From contig JBMHCG010000044.1 of NCBI GenBank assembly GCA_049890035.1, forward strand, positions 1 to 38,113: a stretch of DNA of 38,113 nt. The letters run 5' to 3'. Below the pieces are notes generated by a model. The model ran no database searches. It was not told where the DNA came from and saw only the letters and a list, made by a program, of their open reading frames with translations. A program made the translations under genes and the position numbers. This DNA comes from UBA11891 sp049890035 (GTDB lineage: Bacteria > Bacteroidota > Bacteroidia > Flavobacteriales > Flavobacteriaceae). Numbering within the stretch: the first letter of the stretch is position 1; each line of letters begins with the position of its first letter. Shown here in pieces: positions 17,155-24,752 of the stretch.

Positions 17155-17316
17155 TTGAAAACCAAGGAATGTTTTCGTTGTAAAGGTCTTTTTTCTATTC
17201 ACTACCGTATCCAGATTGATTCGTCAAAAGCATGGCATTTTTGTTGCCCCTCTTGTACCCTTATAGAGAAAAATAATAATCCCCTATACCGCTATGGGGG
17301 GACTTGGAAAGGCTAA
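17155..17316 (+). CDS. Small CxxC...CxxC zinc-ribbon protein (53 aa), TTG start
   Basis: A short frame between the lipoprotein stop and the decarboxylase. It reads MKTKECFRCKGLF at the N-terminus and ends NNPLYRYGGTWKG. Cys6/Cys9 and Cys31/Cys34 form two CxxC pairs about 21 residues apart, the classic layout of a zinc ribbon; Cys30 is an extra neighbour. I recall small bacterial zinc-ribbon proteins that likewise end in a YGGTWK-like tail, which supports a real gene rather than chance. The start is TTG, two bases after the lipoprotein TAG; there is no in-frame ATG nearby. It probably belongs to the same transcript as the two genes before it. Function unknown: DNA, RNA or protein binding would all fit. 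Confidence 0.72.
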   Translation: MKTKECFRCKGLFSIHYRIQIDSSKAWHFCCPSCTLIEKNNNPLYRYGGTWKG

Positions 17317-17356
17317 GAAAAGGGGCCATGAATCAACCACAATACATACAATAGAA

Positions 17357-17364
17357 TATCTTTG
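17357..17364 (+). promoter_or_regulatory. Putative -7 box TATCTTTG for the PLP decarboxylase gene
   Basis: TATCTTTG is an exact TAnnTTTG match ending 19 bases before ATG 17384. It supports that ATG as the start, because an upstream start at 17294 would lie before the promoter. No clear -33 TTG was found. Confidence 0.45.
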
Positions 17365-17383
17365 TTCTCAGAATTTAAGATTA

Positions 17384-18838
17384 ATGCAAGTGGAACCAAA
17401 AACCCCTTTTTACGCAGCGATACCCAAGCTGGCATGCATTTTAGAGAATTATGTCAAAACCAGTCAGGCGGAACTGTCCCCTGTATTGGATCAACAGTCC
17501 CCAGAAAAAATTCTTCAACAACTCAATCCAGATGCTATCCTTCAAGATGGATTTCAATCGGAGGAAACTATGCTGGCTTTTACCGAAAATTATTTGGCAC
17601 ACACCAACCACCTTCACCACCCCCGATATATGGGACATCAAGTGGCTGTTCCGCATCCTCTTTCGGGCATTCCTGATTGGATACACGGCACGGCAAACAA
17701 TCCCTCCTCGCTCTATGAAATGGGGCCTGTTGGCGGAGCTTTAGAAGGCTATATGGTTCACTGGATGCTCGATAAATTAGGATGGTTTTGTGGTACCTCA
17801 TATTCCGATTTTACAAAATATCCCGAAAATGGAAGCGGGGTGTTGACGCACGGCGGTTCCATTGCCAACTTAACAGCTTTATCAGCCGCACGGGCGGCCA
17901 TTGCACCAGAGGCATGGACCGATGGCAATCCAAAAGACCTGGTTGTACTGGGACCTAGTACTTCCCACTATTCCATTGCGCGGGCCATTTCCATTTTAGG
18001 AATGGGAAACAAGGCCTTTGTATCCGCAGCGGTAGATCAAAATGAAGTCGTTAAAGTAGATGATTTGTACCACCTATTTCATCGAGAGAAAAAAAAAGGA
18101 AAGCGTATCATGGCTGTCGTTGCCAATGCCTGTGCAACCTCAACCGGTTTGTATGACCCATTGGAAGAAATGGCTGCTTTGTGTAAAGAAAACCAATTGT
18201 GGTTTCACGTTGACGGTGCACATGGTGCCGTCGCACTTTTATCAGATCGTGAAAAATATAAAATTAAAGGAATCGAGAAGGCTGATTCTGTAATTTGGGA
18301 TGCCCACAAAATGATGCGTGTTCCTGCACTTTGCACCGCAGTCCTCTTTAAAAATCAATTCCATCAATACAACAATTTCAAACAAAAAGGCAGCTATGTC
18401 TTTCATAGTACCGAAGTGGTGGGAGTCGATTCTATGCCCTACACGGTCGAGTGTACCAAATCCGCTTTAGGAACCAAACTTTTCTGGACCTTTGCCCTTG
18501 AAGGTGAAAAAAAATTGATCCAATACATAGAAAACTGTTTTCAATTGGCTCAAGAATTTCATCAATTACTTAGCAAACAAAAGGATTTTGAGGTGCCTTA
18601 CTTACCTGAATCCAATATTCTTTGCTTTCGGTATACCGGTGGAAAGCAATCGGACGCCTTCCAATTAAAACTCCGTTATCAATTAATTGAAACGGGACGT
18701 TTTTATATTACTTCCTGCGAAATGAATCACAAACGCTATTTACGCGTTGTTTTAATAAACCCTGATACCAAAGTTCACCATCTTGAATCACTTTTAGATG
18801 AAATCCGTAACCTAGCTAAAAATCTTTCCAAAGATTAA
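17384..18838 (+). CDS. PLP-dependent group II decarboxylase family protein
   Basis: A 484-residue cytosolic enzyme of the pyridoxal-dependent decarboxylase family (PF00282; glutamate, aromatic amino acid and diaminobutyrate decarboxylases). Seen: HPRYMGHQ near the N-terminus (substrate pocket), GVLTHGGSIANLTAL (PLP phosphate region), the WFHVDGAHG segment whose Asp pairs with the PLP ring nitrogen, and the Schiff-base Lys309 in WDAHKMM. Length is normal for the family. The amino acid substrate cannot be told from these motifs; diaminobutyrate or aromatic amino acids are possible. I use ATG 17384 and not the longer frame from 17294 because the extra 30 residues are unlike the family, overlap the zinc-ribbon gene and lie upstream of the TATCTTTG box. 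The MscS-like gene follows after 54 bases. Confidence 0.85.
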   Translation: MQVEPKTPFYAAIPKLACILENYVKTSQAELSPVLDQQSPEKILQQLNPDAILQDGFQSEETMLAFTENYLAHTNHLHHPRYMGHQVAVPHPLSGIPDWIHGTANNPSSLYEMGPVGGALEGYMVHWMLDKLGWFCGTSYSDFTKYPENGSGVLTHGGSIANLTALSAARAAIAPEAWTDGNPKDLVVLGPSTSHYSIARAISILGMGNKAFVSAAVDQNEVVKVDDLYHLFHREKKKGKRIMAVVANACATSTGLYDPLEEMAALCKENQLWFHVDGAHGAVALLSDREKYKIKGIEKADSVIWDAHKMMRVPALCTAVLFKNQFHQYNNFKQKGSYVFHSTEVVGVDSMPYTVECTKSALGTKLFWTFALEGEKKLIQYIENCFQLAQEFHQLLSKQKDFEVPYLPESNILCFRYTGGKQSDAFQLKLRYQLIETGRFYITSCEMNHKRYLRVVLINPDTKVHHLESLLDEIRNLAKNLSKD

Positions 18839-18892
18839 ATAGATACATGCCTATTAAAAATCTTACACAGTAACCAAAACCCATCGAACAAA

Positions 18893-20119
18893 ATGAAGAA
18901 TAAAATTATTGAATTACTCACAAAACAGGGGTTGACCATTGGCTGGGCCGAAGGTATTGCTGCTTTTGCTATGCTCATAACCGGTGTTCTTCTTAGTCTC
19001 TTCGTAGCTTGGGCGACGAAGCTTTTAATAAAGAAAGTATTTATCCGTTTGGCGCGTAATACACGGACACGATTGGATGATCTTTTGATTCAAAACCGAT
19101 TTCCTGCCCTTGTTAGTTACTTCATTTCCCTCTATTTTCTGGAATGGATTCTTATCGGGCTGGATCTGACCACAGCGGCTCTTTGGGATCAAGGGAACAA
19201 TATCATAACAGCTTTGGAAGGACTGGTAGCCATCCTCATTATTCGTGCCCTTCTCAATGCAGTCAAAACCCTCCTCAAAAAAATCGATTACTTAAAGGAC
19301 AAACCTTTAGACAGTTATTTTCAAGTGATTTTGGGTTTTGTCTGGTTTTTGGGAGGCATCGCCATCCTATCACTACTCACTGGTAAATCAATCTCTGCCT
19401 ACTTAACTACTCTGGGAGCCCTATCCGCAGTTTTATTATTAATTTTCAAAGACACCTTATTGGGTTTCGTTGCAAGCATCCAAATTTCTATTAATGATAC
19501 GGTACGTATTGGAGATTGGATCAGTATGCCCAATCAAAATGCCGATGGAGATGTTATTGCAATCAGTTTGTCTACTGTTCGTGTTCGGAATTTTGACAAC
19601 ACCATAACCTCCATCCCTACCTATAAGCTCATTTCAGACGCTTTCATCAATTGGCGTGGCATGGCTGAATCCCAAGGGCGTCGAATCAAAAGAAAACTGC
19701 TGATCCAAAGTAGCAGTATCCGCTTTTTAACTGCTAAAGACCTTGAAAGTCTCACTAAAATTGAGCGTATCGCAGATTTTATTGCCCATAAGAATATTGA
19801 AATTGACACGGAAAATAAATCAAATAAAGTAGATAAATCCCTTTTGATCAATGGGCGTAACCTAACCAATATTGGTTTGTTTCGAAGTTACATACAATCC
19901 TATTTAGAAAATCACCCTTCCATACATCAGGAATTAACCGTTATGTGTCGCCAGTTGGAACCAACGGCTCAGGGCGTTCCTCTTGAAATCTATGCCTTCA
20001 GTTCCAATAAAGCTTGGGTTCACTACGAAGCCATAGCGGCCGATATCATGGACCATTTTCTAGCAGCCGCTCCCTATTTTGAATTGCGGTTTTTTGAATG
20101 GCAGGCAGTGCCGCATTAA
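18893..20119 (+). CDS. MscS-family mechanosensitive channel, YbdG-like
   Basis: A 408-residue inner-membrane channel. Hydrophobic helices lie at about 20-42, 68-90, 102-122 and 142-162. The pore-lining helix is at about 166-195 (ISAYLTTLGALSAVLLLIFKD), followed by the beta domain signature INDTVRIGDWISMPNQNADGDV and the NFDNTITSIPTYKLISDAFINW segment. The insert-rich beta domain and the MAESQGRRIKR stretch fit the YbdG branch of MscS channels, which respond to mild osmotic downshock. The soluble C-terminus forms the cytoplasmic cage. It converges on ctlX and both stops lie in one TTAA (20116-20119). It may be cotranscribed with the decarboxylase gene upstream; no functional link is evident. 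Confidence 0.9.
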   Translation: MKNKIIELLTKQGLTIGWAEGIAAFAMLITGVLLSLFVAWATKLLIKKVFIRLARNTRTRLDDLLIQNRFPALVSYFISLYFLEWILIGLDLTTAALWDQGNNIITALEGLVAILIIRALLNAVKTLLKKIDYLKDKPLDSYFQVILGFVWFLGGIAILSLLTGKSISAYLTTLGALSAVLLLIFKDTLLGFVASIQISINDTVRIGDWISMPNQNADGDVIAISLSTVRVRNFDNTITSIPTYKLISDAFINWRGMAESQGRRIKRKLLIQSSSIRFLTAKDLESLTKIERIADFIAHKNIEIDTENKSNKVDKSLLINGRNLTNIGLFRSYIQSYLENHPSIHQELTVMCRQLEPTAQGVPLEIYAFSSNKAWVHYEAIAADIMDHFLAAAPYFELRFFEWQAVPH

Positions 20120-21048
20120 AAAACCTCTGCCAGCATACAGCGTGCACTCCCCCCCCCACAGTGTTCGATCGTATCCAATGGGCTATGAATCAATTGCGCG
20201 TGCTTTTTCAATTGTTTTTTTTGGGCCTGTGCCAGGGAAGAAAACGCAGCTGAACTCATCACCAAAACAGGGCCCTGCTCGCCAATTAATGTCAACATAT
20301 TTCCTGCGAATTGATTGATTTGACTTTCCGACAGCAGCACCAACTCTTTTTGCGTCCTCATTAAAGCATCGTAAAGCTGTTTGCGTTCGTCTTTAGAATC
20401 GATCGTGTCAAGTCCAACCGTAGCGAAAGTAGGGCCAATACTCATCATCACATTGGTATGGTAAATGGGCAAACGCATGCCTTCAACAGTTTGGTAAGAG
20501 GTAAATACTATACCTTGATAAGCTTGTTCCAAACAAAATTGTTGAAAGAGTTTTCTATTTGTTCGTTCTGACAAAGCAGCATAGGCGATTTTGTTGGCTC
20601 GATCCAATACCATACTTCCCGTTCCTTCTAAAAAAACAGTGGTATTCTCGTAAGCAGAATAATCCTTTAAAACGCGAATCGAAATCCCATTTTTTTCGAG
20701 TGTTTGGAAGACTACTGGATTTCGTTCTTTCCGCCGATTAACAGCAAACATCGGATAGAGTATCACTCGAAAATTGGGATGAAAGGAGATCCAATTATTT
20801 GGGAATAGTGAATCGGGGGTTTCAAATTCAGGGGTGTCTTGATGTACTATAACTTCAATACCAACGGCTCGTAGCTTGTCAACCAAGGCGTCAAATTCTT
20901 TTTGAGCAGCACGCGTTAAAGCACTTTTACTCTGGTACTGTGCCTCTTTTTGATAATAATTATTGGTTGCCGTTTCCTCATTTTTATGAAACTGAAAAGG
21001 ACGAACCATTAAAACACGGTGGGTAAACCCATTGATGGTTTCAATCAT
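20116..21048 (-). CDS. ctlX: CtlX-type citrulline utilization hydrolase (arginine deiminase fold)
   Basis: A 310-residue guanidine/ureido-modifying enzyme of the pentein (arginine deiminase) superfamily. Seen: VLMVRPFQF at the N-terminus, PNNWISFHPN (the FPNNW motif of this branch), LEGTGSMVLDR (the E-G-x-G-S loop), LPIYHTNVMMSIG with the catalytic His, and HCGGGSARCM with nucleophile Cys304 near the C-terminus. The family assignment CtlX is from these motifs; the role in citrulline breakdown is known only by family naming. I chose ATG 21048 because its ATGA overlaps the stop of the preceding arginine deiminase-like gene by 4 bases; the longer frame to 21150 would run far into that gene. Translation of the two is therefore probably coupled. 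A run of nine C (nine G on the coding strand) lies ten codons before the Cys304 codon region. Confidence 0.85.
   Translation of the reverse strand: MIETINGFTHRVLMVRPFQFHKNEETATNNYYQKEAQYQSKSALTRAAQKEFDALVDKLRAVGIEVIVHQDTPEFETPDSLFPNNWISFHPNFRVILYPMFAVNRRKERNPVVFQTLEKNGISIRVLKDYSAYENTTVFLEGTGSMVLDRANKIAYAALSERTNRKLFQQFCLEQAYQGIVFTSYQTVEGMRLPIYHTNVMMSIGPTFATVGLDTIDSKDERKQLYDALMRTQKELVLLSESQINQFAGNMLTLIGEQGPVLVMSSAAFSSLAQAQKKQLKKHAQLIHSPLDTIEHCGGGSARCMLAEVF
20149..20157 (-). repeat. Nine-base C homopolymer inside ctlX
   Basis: On the plus strand nine consecutive C encode the Gly-Gly-Gly of HCGGGSARC in CtlX. Slippage by one base would change or truncate the last residues including the nucleophile Cys. 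It is the most slippage-prone coding homopolymer I noticed in the window. Confidence 0.85.
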
Positions 21049-21953
21049 AGCCTGCGGAGGGGTAAGGTCGTACAACGAAACAAGCCTTCTTGCTTGGCTA
21101 CTTCGCGATAAGATACTTCTTCTACAGTAATACCATTTTTTTTCAACCACTGATTCAATCGATCAAAGCTCGGATCAGAAACAACCACATCGGGTGCTAT
21201 AGAAAATATGTTACTCATCATTTCATACATTTCTGTTTCATTTATTTCGAACAGGGCATTGGGTTTGAAATGGCTCTTGATACGTTCATAGTCCGAAGGA
21301 TGAACAAACCCATTGGGATGCAAGATAGCCATTTCAGGGCCTACCGGTTGAAAAATACAGTCCAAGTGCAAAGCATTTTGATACGGATCGTCAGACTTTT
21401 TGAGTTCAATCGGATGGATGGTCTTATCTGGAAAATGATAGCGCAAGGCTTTCAGGGCTTCCCAGTTTGTTCGAGCGGTGATCAAATCAGGGTAATCGGG
21501 TCGTGTGCATACACCCACAAAAATGTGGTTCCCCATAAGCAATACATCGCCTCCTTCTATATGAGCAGCCGGATTCAAAATCAACTGTTTTTCTGTAGGA
21601 ATACTTTCTTTTAACCAACTAAGACCTTCGATTTCTTTTTCACGCAAAGGCAAAATATTGGACTGAACAAATACATCGTCTATAACAAACCCCAAATCCC
21701 GTGCGAATATTTGATTGCAGTCAGGTATAGAACTGGGATGCAAAACGCGTACTCCGTATTTTTCAAGCACCTTTTTGAAAGCATTCATTTCATTGACCAA
21801 ATCGGTTTCTACAGGGTACGTACCATCCAGTAGGTGTGCTTTGGATTTTGGATCATACAAGTCTTCAAGTATGGGCAAACCGCCCATTTGATCGGCTCTA
21901 CCCAACACTACCGCTTCTAAAGGGGCGGTTTCATCTACAAGATGGAGTTCCAT
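21045..21953 (-). CDS. Dimethylargininase / arginine deiminase family protein
   Basis: A 302-residue pentein-fold enzyme that should cleave the guanidino group of arginine or methylarginine to citrulline or a relative. Seen: IFARDLGFVIDD (substrate-binding Asp), HIEGGDVLLM (family E-G-G-D motif), ALHLDCIFQPVG with the catalytic His, and Cys294 in LFRCTTLPLRR close to the C-terminus. Length fits dimethylarginine dimethylaminohydrolase and amidinotransferase relatives, shorter than classic arginine deiminase (about 400). Its stop overlaps the ctlX start (ATGA), and the GH65 gene ends 22 bases upstream, so the three may be one transcript. Together with CtlX this suggests a two-step path from arginine-type substrates through citrulline (inference). 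Confidence 0.85.
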   Translation of the reverse strand: MELHLVDETAPLEAVVLGRADQMGGLPILEDLYDPKSKAHLLDGTYPVETDLVNEMNAFKKVLEKYGVRVLHPSSIPDCNQIFARDLGFVIDDVFVQSNILPLREKEIEGLSWLKESIPTEKQLILNPAAHIEGGDVLLMGNHIFVGVCTRPDYPDLITARTNWEALKALRYHFPDKTIHPIELKKSDDPYQNALHLDCIFQPVGPEMAILHPNGFVHPSDYERIKSHFKPNALFEINETEMYEMMSNIFSIAPDVVVSDPSFDRLNQWLKKNGITVEEVSYREVAKQEGLFRCTTLPLRRL

Positions 21954-21975
21954 TTGCTTTTTCCGACAAAACTAC

Positions 21976-24009
21976 TTAATCCACCTGAAATGTAGCTTTT
22001 GTTTTACCAATTCCTTTAAGGTTTAATTGCTTCCAATTTTTGGGCAAAGCTGTCGGTAGTTGTTCTATCCCATCGTTGGTAATCTCCAATCCACCAAACC
22101 CAAACAAGACAGCTTGTAACATCCCACCAGCACCGGTTGCAAAATAGGGGTTGGTTCCATTGGCTGTTTCAGCGAGTACCCGAAAAGGGGGCAACTCATT
22201 GGGTTGGTAGCTGGCATTAAAAAGTTCATATGCCTTTTTTGGATTTTGCAATCGGCTGTACAAAACGGATAAGATCGCTTTGCCCATAGCAGGACCGTCT
22301 TCGCTATACCTTGGTTCATAATAATCCAAGTCTTTTTGTATGCCTGACCCTTTTACAATCTTTAAGGGATAGGATAACAGATTTACATCGGCTTGTTTGA
22401 TCGTAACCCCACGATAGGTTTCGTTTTCTTTTGTGGTTCCATCAGGAAACTTTAAAATGGGAATATTAGCAGCTACGTAGCGCCAATCAGGGTCTGCTTT
22501 TTTACCTAAGGCTTCGGCCGCTTGAGAAGCATACTCCATTACTGTTTTGACCATCCCATTGGTAAAAGCATTGTTGTCAATATTTTCTTCCCATTCATTG
22601 GCCCCGATCACATTGTTGATTTCAAACCTACCTTCTCCATTGCGCTCTACCCGTGAGGACCAAAATTGGGCAACCGCTTCCAATACTGGATAACCACGAT
22701 TAGCCAGCCATTCTTTATCTCCTGTGACTTGGTAGTATTTCCAAAAAGCCCAGCCTATCGTCGCCGAAATATGGTGTTGAAATGGCCCTGTCAGTGCCCA
22801 GATTGGGGTGTCTTCATTCCCATATTCAGAGGACTCCCATGGGAACATGGCACCATCAAAGCCGTGAGCAAAAGCATTCTCTTTGGCGGCTTCCAATCGT
22901 TCAAAACGATATTCTAGTAAAGACTTCGCAATTTCAGGTTGTAAGACCAATAGCGGGGGATACATCCATAATTCAGTATCCCAAAATACGTGTCCATTGT
23001 AGCCTAATCCGGACAAGCCCATAGGGGATAAAGAATAGGCTGTTCCCTTGCGCGCAAAAGAATACAAATGATACAAAGCCGATCGAACAGCGCGTTGTGT
23101 ACCTAAGTCACCTTGGATGACAATGTCACTTTCCCACAATCGATCCCAGGCTTTCAAATGGGCAGACTCCAATCGTTGGATGCCCTCTAAGCGGGCGTAA
23201 AGGGTCAATCTTTCTGCTTCATTCTGCGGGTCTGGATTGTGAACAGACGCTAGAGATGATCCAACCAAAGCAAAGCGATAGGTTTCACCCTTTTTTAGTT
23301 GGCGCTTAAATTTCATCAAGTGCATATTGTAATCCCAATCTTCATGAATGATCTTGGGTTCTTCGCCATGAGGTTCAGGAAAAATAAAAGATGTTGATGT
23401 GGCTACTTTCTTTTTTCCAGGACTAAAGCCAACAGAAGTCATCAGTGGAATCAATACATGTGGACGGTCTATTTCCGCATAATAATTACGCACGTCAGCT
23501 ATGTGATCGGGTGCATTGATATAATTTATAGGTGTAATCTGAATATCATCCAGTGCTGTAATTTCGACGATAGCCATAGAAGAGTAGGGCAACTGTCGGA
23601 GGGCCATCAAAGTCTGCTTGACCTTTACTTTTTGAGGAACCTGGAATTCGGTCAACAATTGGGCTTTTTGCATATCCAATTGCTGTTTATAGCCAATGAT
23701 ATCTTTAGGACCAACGCGCCTTTGATCAATCTCCAAATGCATGTTCATATGGCTAAACGTTTTCAAGATATTACTCACCCGACCACGCTGGTATTGATCA
23801 TAAACGCCGTTAAGGATGACCTCACCCACCTTAAAGGGCTCGGGTGCAGAGACCATTCCAACCATGCCGTTGGCCAAAGTAATTCCATAATACCTATCGG
23901 GATCAATAGAATCAGCTGTGATATGCCAAGGGGAATCTTGTACCTTCTGTCCCACTGCTATATGGATCCCAATAAAAAATAAGCTCGCAATCAATAAAAG
24001 TTTCTTCAT
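21976..24009 (-). CDS. Exported GH65 glycoside hydrolase, kojibiose-hydrolase-like
   Basis: A 677-residue protein with a signal peptide (MKKLLLIASLFFIGIHIAVGQ). The middle is the (alpha/alpha)6 barrel of family GH65: GHVFWDTELWMYP, PWESSEYGNED and VIGANEWEENIDNNAFTN, where Glu472 sits at the general acid position. Near the C-terminus RVLAETANGTNPYFATGAGG has Glu614, a candidate general base, which phosphorylases of this family lack. From memory, the Flavobacterium johnsoniae GH65 kojibiose hydrolase uses Glu472 and Glu616, which fits closely, so hydrolysis of alpha-1,2-glucosides in the periplasm is the best guess. I chose ATG 24009 over an in-frame ATG at 24057 because the signal peptide begins there and a promoter-like element lies between. 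It heads the minus-strand run with the two pentein enzymes. Confidence 0.85.
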   Translation of the reverse strand: MKKLLLIASLFFIGIHIAVGQKVQDSPWHITADSIDPDRYYGITLANGMVGMVSAPEPFKVGEVILNGVYDQYQRGRVSNILKTFSHMNMHLEIDQRRVGPKDIIGYKQQLDMQKAQLLTEFQVPQKVKVKQTLMALRQLPYSSMAIVEITALDDIQITPINYINAPDHIADVRNYYAEIDRPHVLIPLMTSVGFSPGKKKVATSTSFIFPEPHGEEPKIIHEDWDYNMHLMKFKRQLKKGETYRFALVGSSLASVHNPDPQNEAERLTLYARLEGIQRLESAHLKAWDRLWESDIVIQGDLGTQRAVRSALYHLYSFARKGTAYSLSPMGLSGLGYNGHVFWDTELWMYPPLLVLQPEIAKSLLEYRFERLEAAKENAFAHGFDGAMFPWESSEYGNEDTPIWALTGPFQHHISATIGWAFWKYYQVTGDKEWLANRGYPVLEAVAQFWSSRVERNGEGRFEINNVIGANEWEENIDNNAFTNGMVKTVMEYASQAAEALGKKADPDWRYVAANIPILKFPDGTTKENETYRGVTIKQADVNLLSYPLKIVKGSGIQKDLDYYEPRYSEDGPAMGKAILSVLYSRLQNPKKAYELFNASYQPNELPPFRVLAETANGTNPYFATGAGGMLQAVLFGFGGLEITNDGIEQLPTALPKNWKQLNLKGIGKTKATFQVD

Positions 24010-24028
24010 ATTTTTTGAATATTTTGGA

Positions 24029-24057
24029 AAAATATAAAACTGACTTGTTTTTATCAA
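24029..24057 (-). promoter_or_regulatory. Putative promoter of the GH65 gene
   Basis: On the minus strand TTG (24057-24055), an 18-base spacer and TATATTTT (24036-24029) resemble the Bacteroidota -33 TTG / -7 TAnnTTTG promoter with one mismatch in the last base. The -7 box ends 19 bases before the chosen ATG, which also argues for that start. Confidence 0.4.
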
Positions 24058-24096
24058 AAATTACAACCAAATCATTTCATCAAAAAAAGCGTTTTT

Positions 24097-24104
24097 TATC
24101 TTTG
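24097..24104 (+). promoter_or_regulatory. Putative -7 box TATCTTTG for the TerB-like gene
   Basis: Exact TAnnTTTG match ending 14 bases before ATG 24119. No convincing -33 TTG at standard distance. Confidence 0.45.
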
Positions 24105-24118
24105 AAAAAAAACTATAC

Positions 24119-24535
24119 ATGTCCATTTCAGATTTGTACTCTTCAGGATTCAAAACGAGAAACCGTGATCACTTTGCCGCCATCGTACGCGTTGCTTTAT
24201 CTGACAATATTATTACAGCAGAGGAAGAAGCCTTTATCAAACGCTTGGCTATTTTTCTTGAAATTGAAGAAGAAGAAGTCGCTACAATTATTAGCGACCC
24301 TGATAAATACCCTATCAATCCTCCAGCAAACGAAACGCGTCGCCTGGAAAGACTCTACGACTTAACACGAATGGTCTACGCCGATCAAATTGCTGATGAT
24401 TCGGAGAAAGCCCTTTTACAACGTTTGGTTGTAGGTTTGGGATTTGATGCATCCGAAGCCGAGAAGGTTGTTGAAAAAGCACTGTCCTTGGTTCAAGAAG
24501 GCAAGGACGAAGATGAATTCATCGCTGCTTTCTAG
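24119..24535 (+). CDS. TerB-like protein
   Basis: A 138-residue all-helical acidic cytosolic protein. FAAIVRVALSDNIITAEEEAFIKRLAIFLEIEEEEV and the second half YADQIADDSEKALLQRLVVGLGF (given here as separate halves) repeat the same helical hairpin with conserved acidic residues after a hydrophobic helix, as in the TerB / DjlA-like domain (PF05099), which binds divalent metal. The family is named for tellurite resistance, but in Flavobacteriia it usually stands alone as here, without TerC/TerD partners, so no tellurite role should be assumed. The gene is monocistronic in appearance; its 3' end overlaps the converging small membrane protein by 17 bases. Confidence 0.8.
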   Translation: MSISDLYSSGFKTRNRDHFAAIVRVALSDNIITAEEEAFIKRLAIFLEIEEEEVATIISDPDKYPINPPANETRRLERLYDLTRMVYADQIADDSEKALLQRLVVGLGFDASEAEKVVEKALSLVQEGKDEDEFIAAF

Positions 24536-24749
24536 CCTTTTCTTGTTCCCATTTCAATTTTTCAATAACCGCCTGGCCCACAAGTGAAATACCACTGTTG
24601 GTCACAACCAATGCGGCGGTACCCCACCAAACCCAATTAGGAGTGGATTGCCCTTTTTGTAGAATCGCTTCTCCCAAAAGGGACAAACCAAATCCTAGTA
24701 GGAGCAATCCCCCTACGGAATACAGCAACCATCTGGTTTTTTGTTGCAT
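24519..24749 (-). CDS. Small two-helix membrane protein
   Basis: A 76-residue protein with hydrophobic segments at about 8-27 (LLYSVGGLLLLGFGLSLLGE) and about 40-62 (WWGTAALVVTNSGISLVGQA), and a charged C-terminal tail (KLKWEQEKARKQR). I do not recognise a family. It begins 3 bases after the ccsBA stop, so it is probably cotranscribed with the cytochrome c maturation gene and may be an accessory membrane protein. Its tail coding region overlaps the end of the TerB-like gene on the other strand. Confidence 0.7.
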   Translation of the reverse strand: MQQKTRWLLYSVGGLLLLGFGLSLLGEAILQKGQSTPNWVWWGTAALVVTNSGISLVGQAVIEKLKWEQEKARKQR

Positions 24750-24752
24750 TAC

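Noticed and set aside
17294..17383. Longer start for the PLP decarboxylase
   Set aside because: The extra residues are low-quality, overlap the zinc-ribbon gene and lie before an exact -7 box; ATG 17384 fits the family start.
21049..21150. Longer start for CtlX
   Set aside because: It would overlap the upstream gene by about 100 bases; ATG 21048 gives the standard ATGA coupling and the family N-terminus.
22270..22320. Glu in YYEPRYSEDGPAMG of GH65 as catalytic base
   Set aside because: Glu614 in AETANGTN is closer to the position recalled for the characterised hydrolase; the SEDGPAM Glu may be structural.
23458..23982. 174-codon plus-strand frame opposite GH65
   Set aside because: Shadow of a well-supported minus-strand gene; no recognisable domain.
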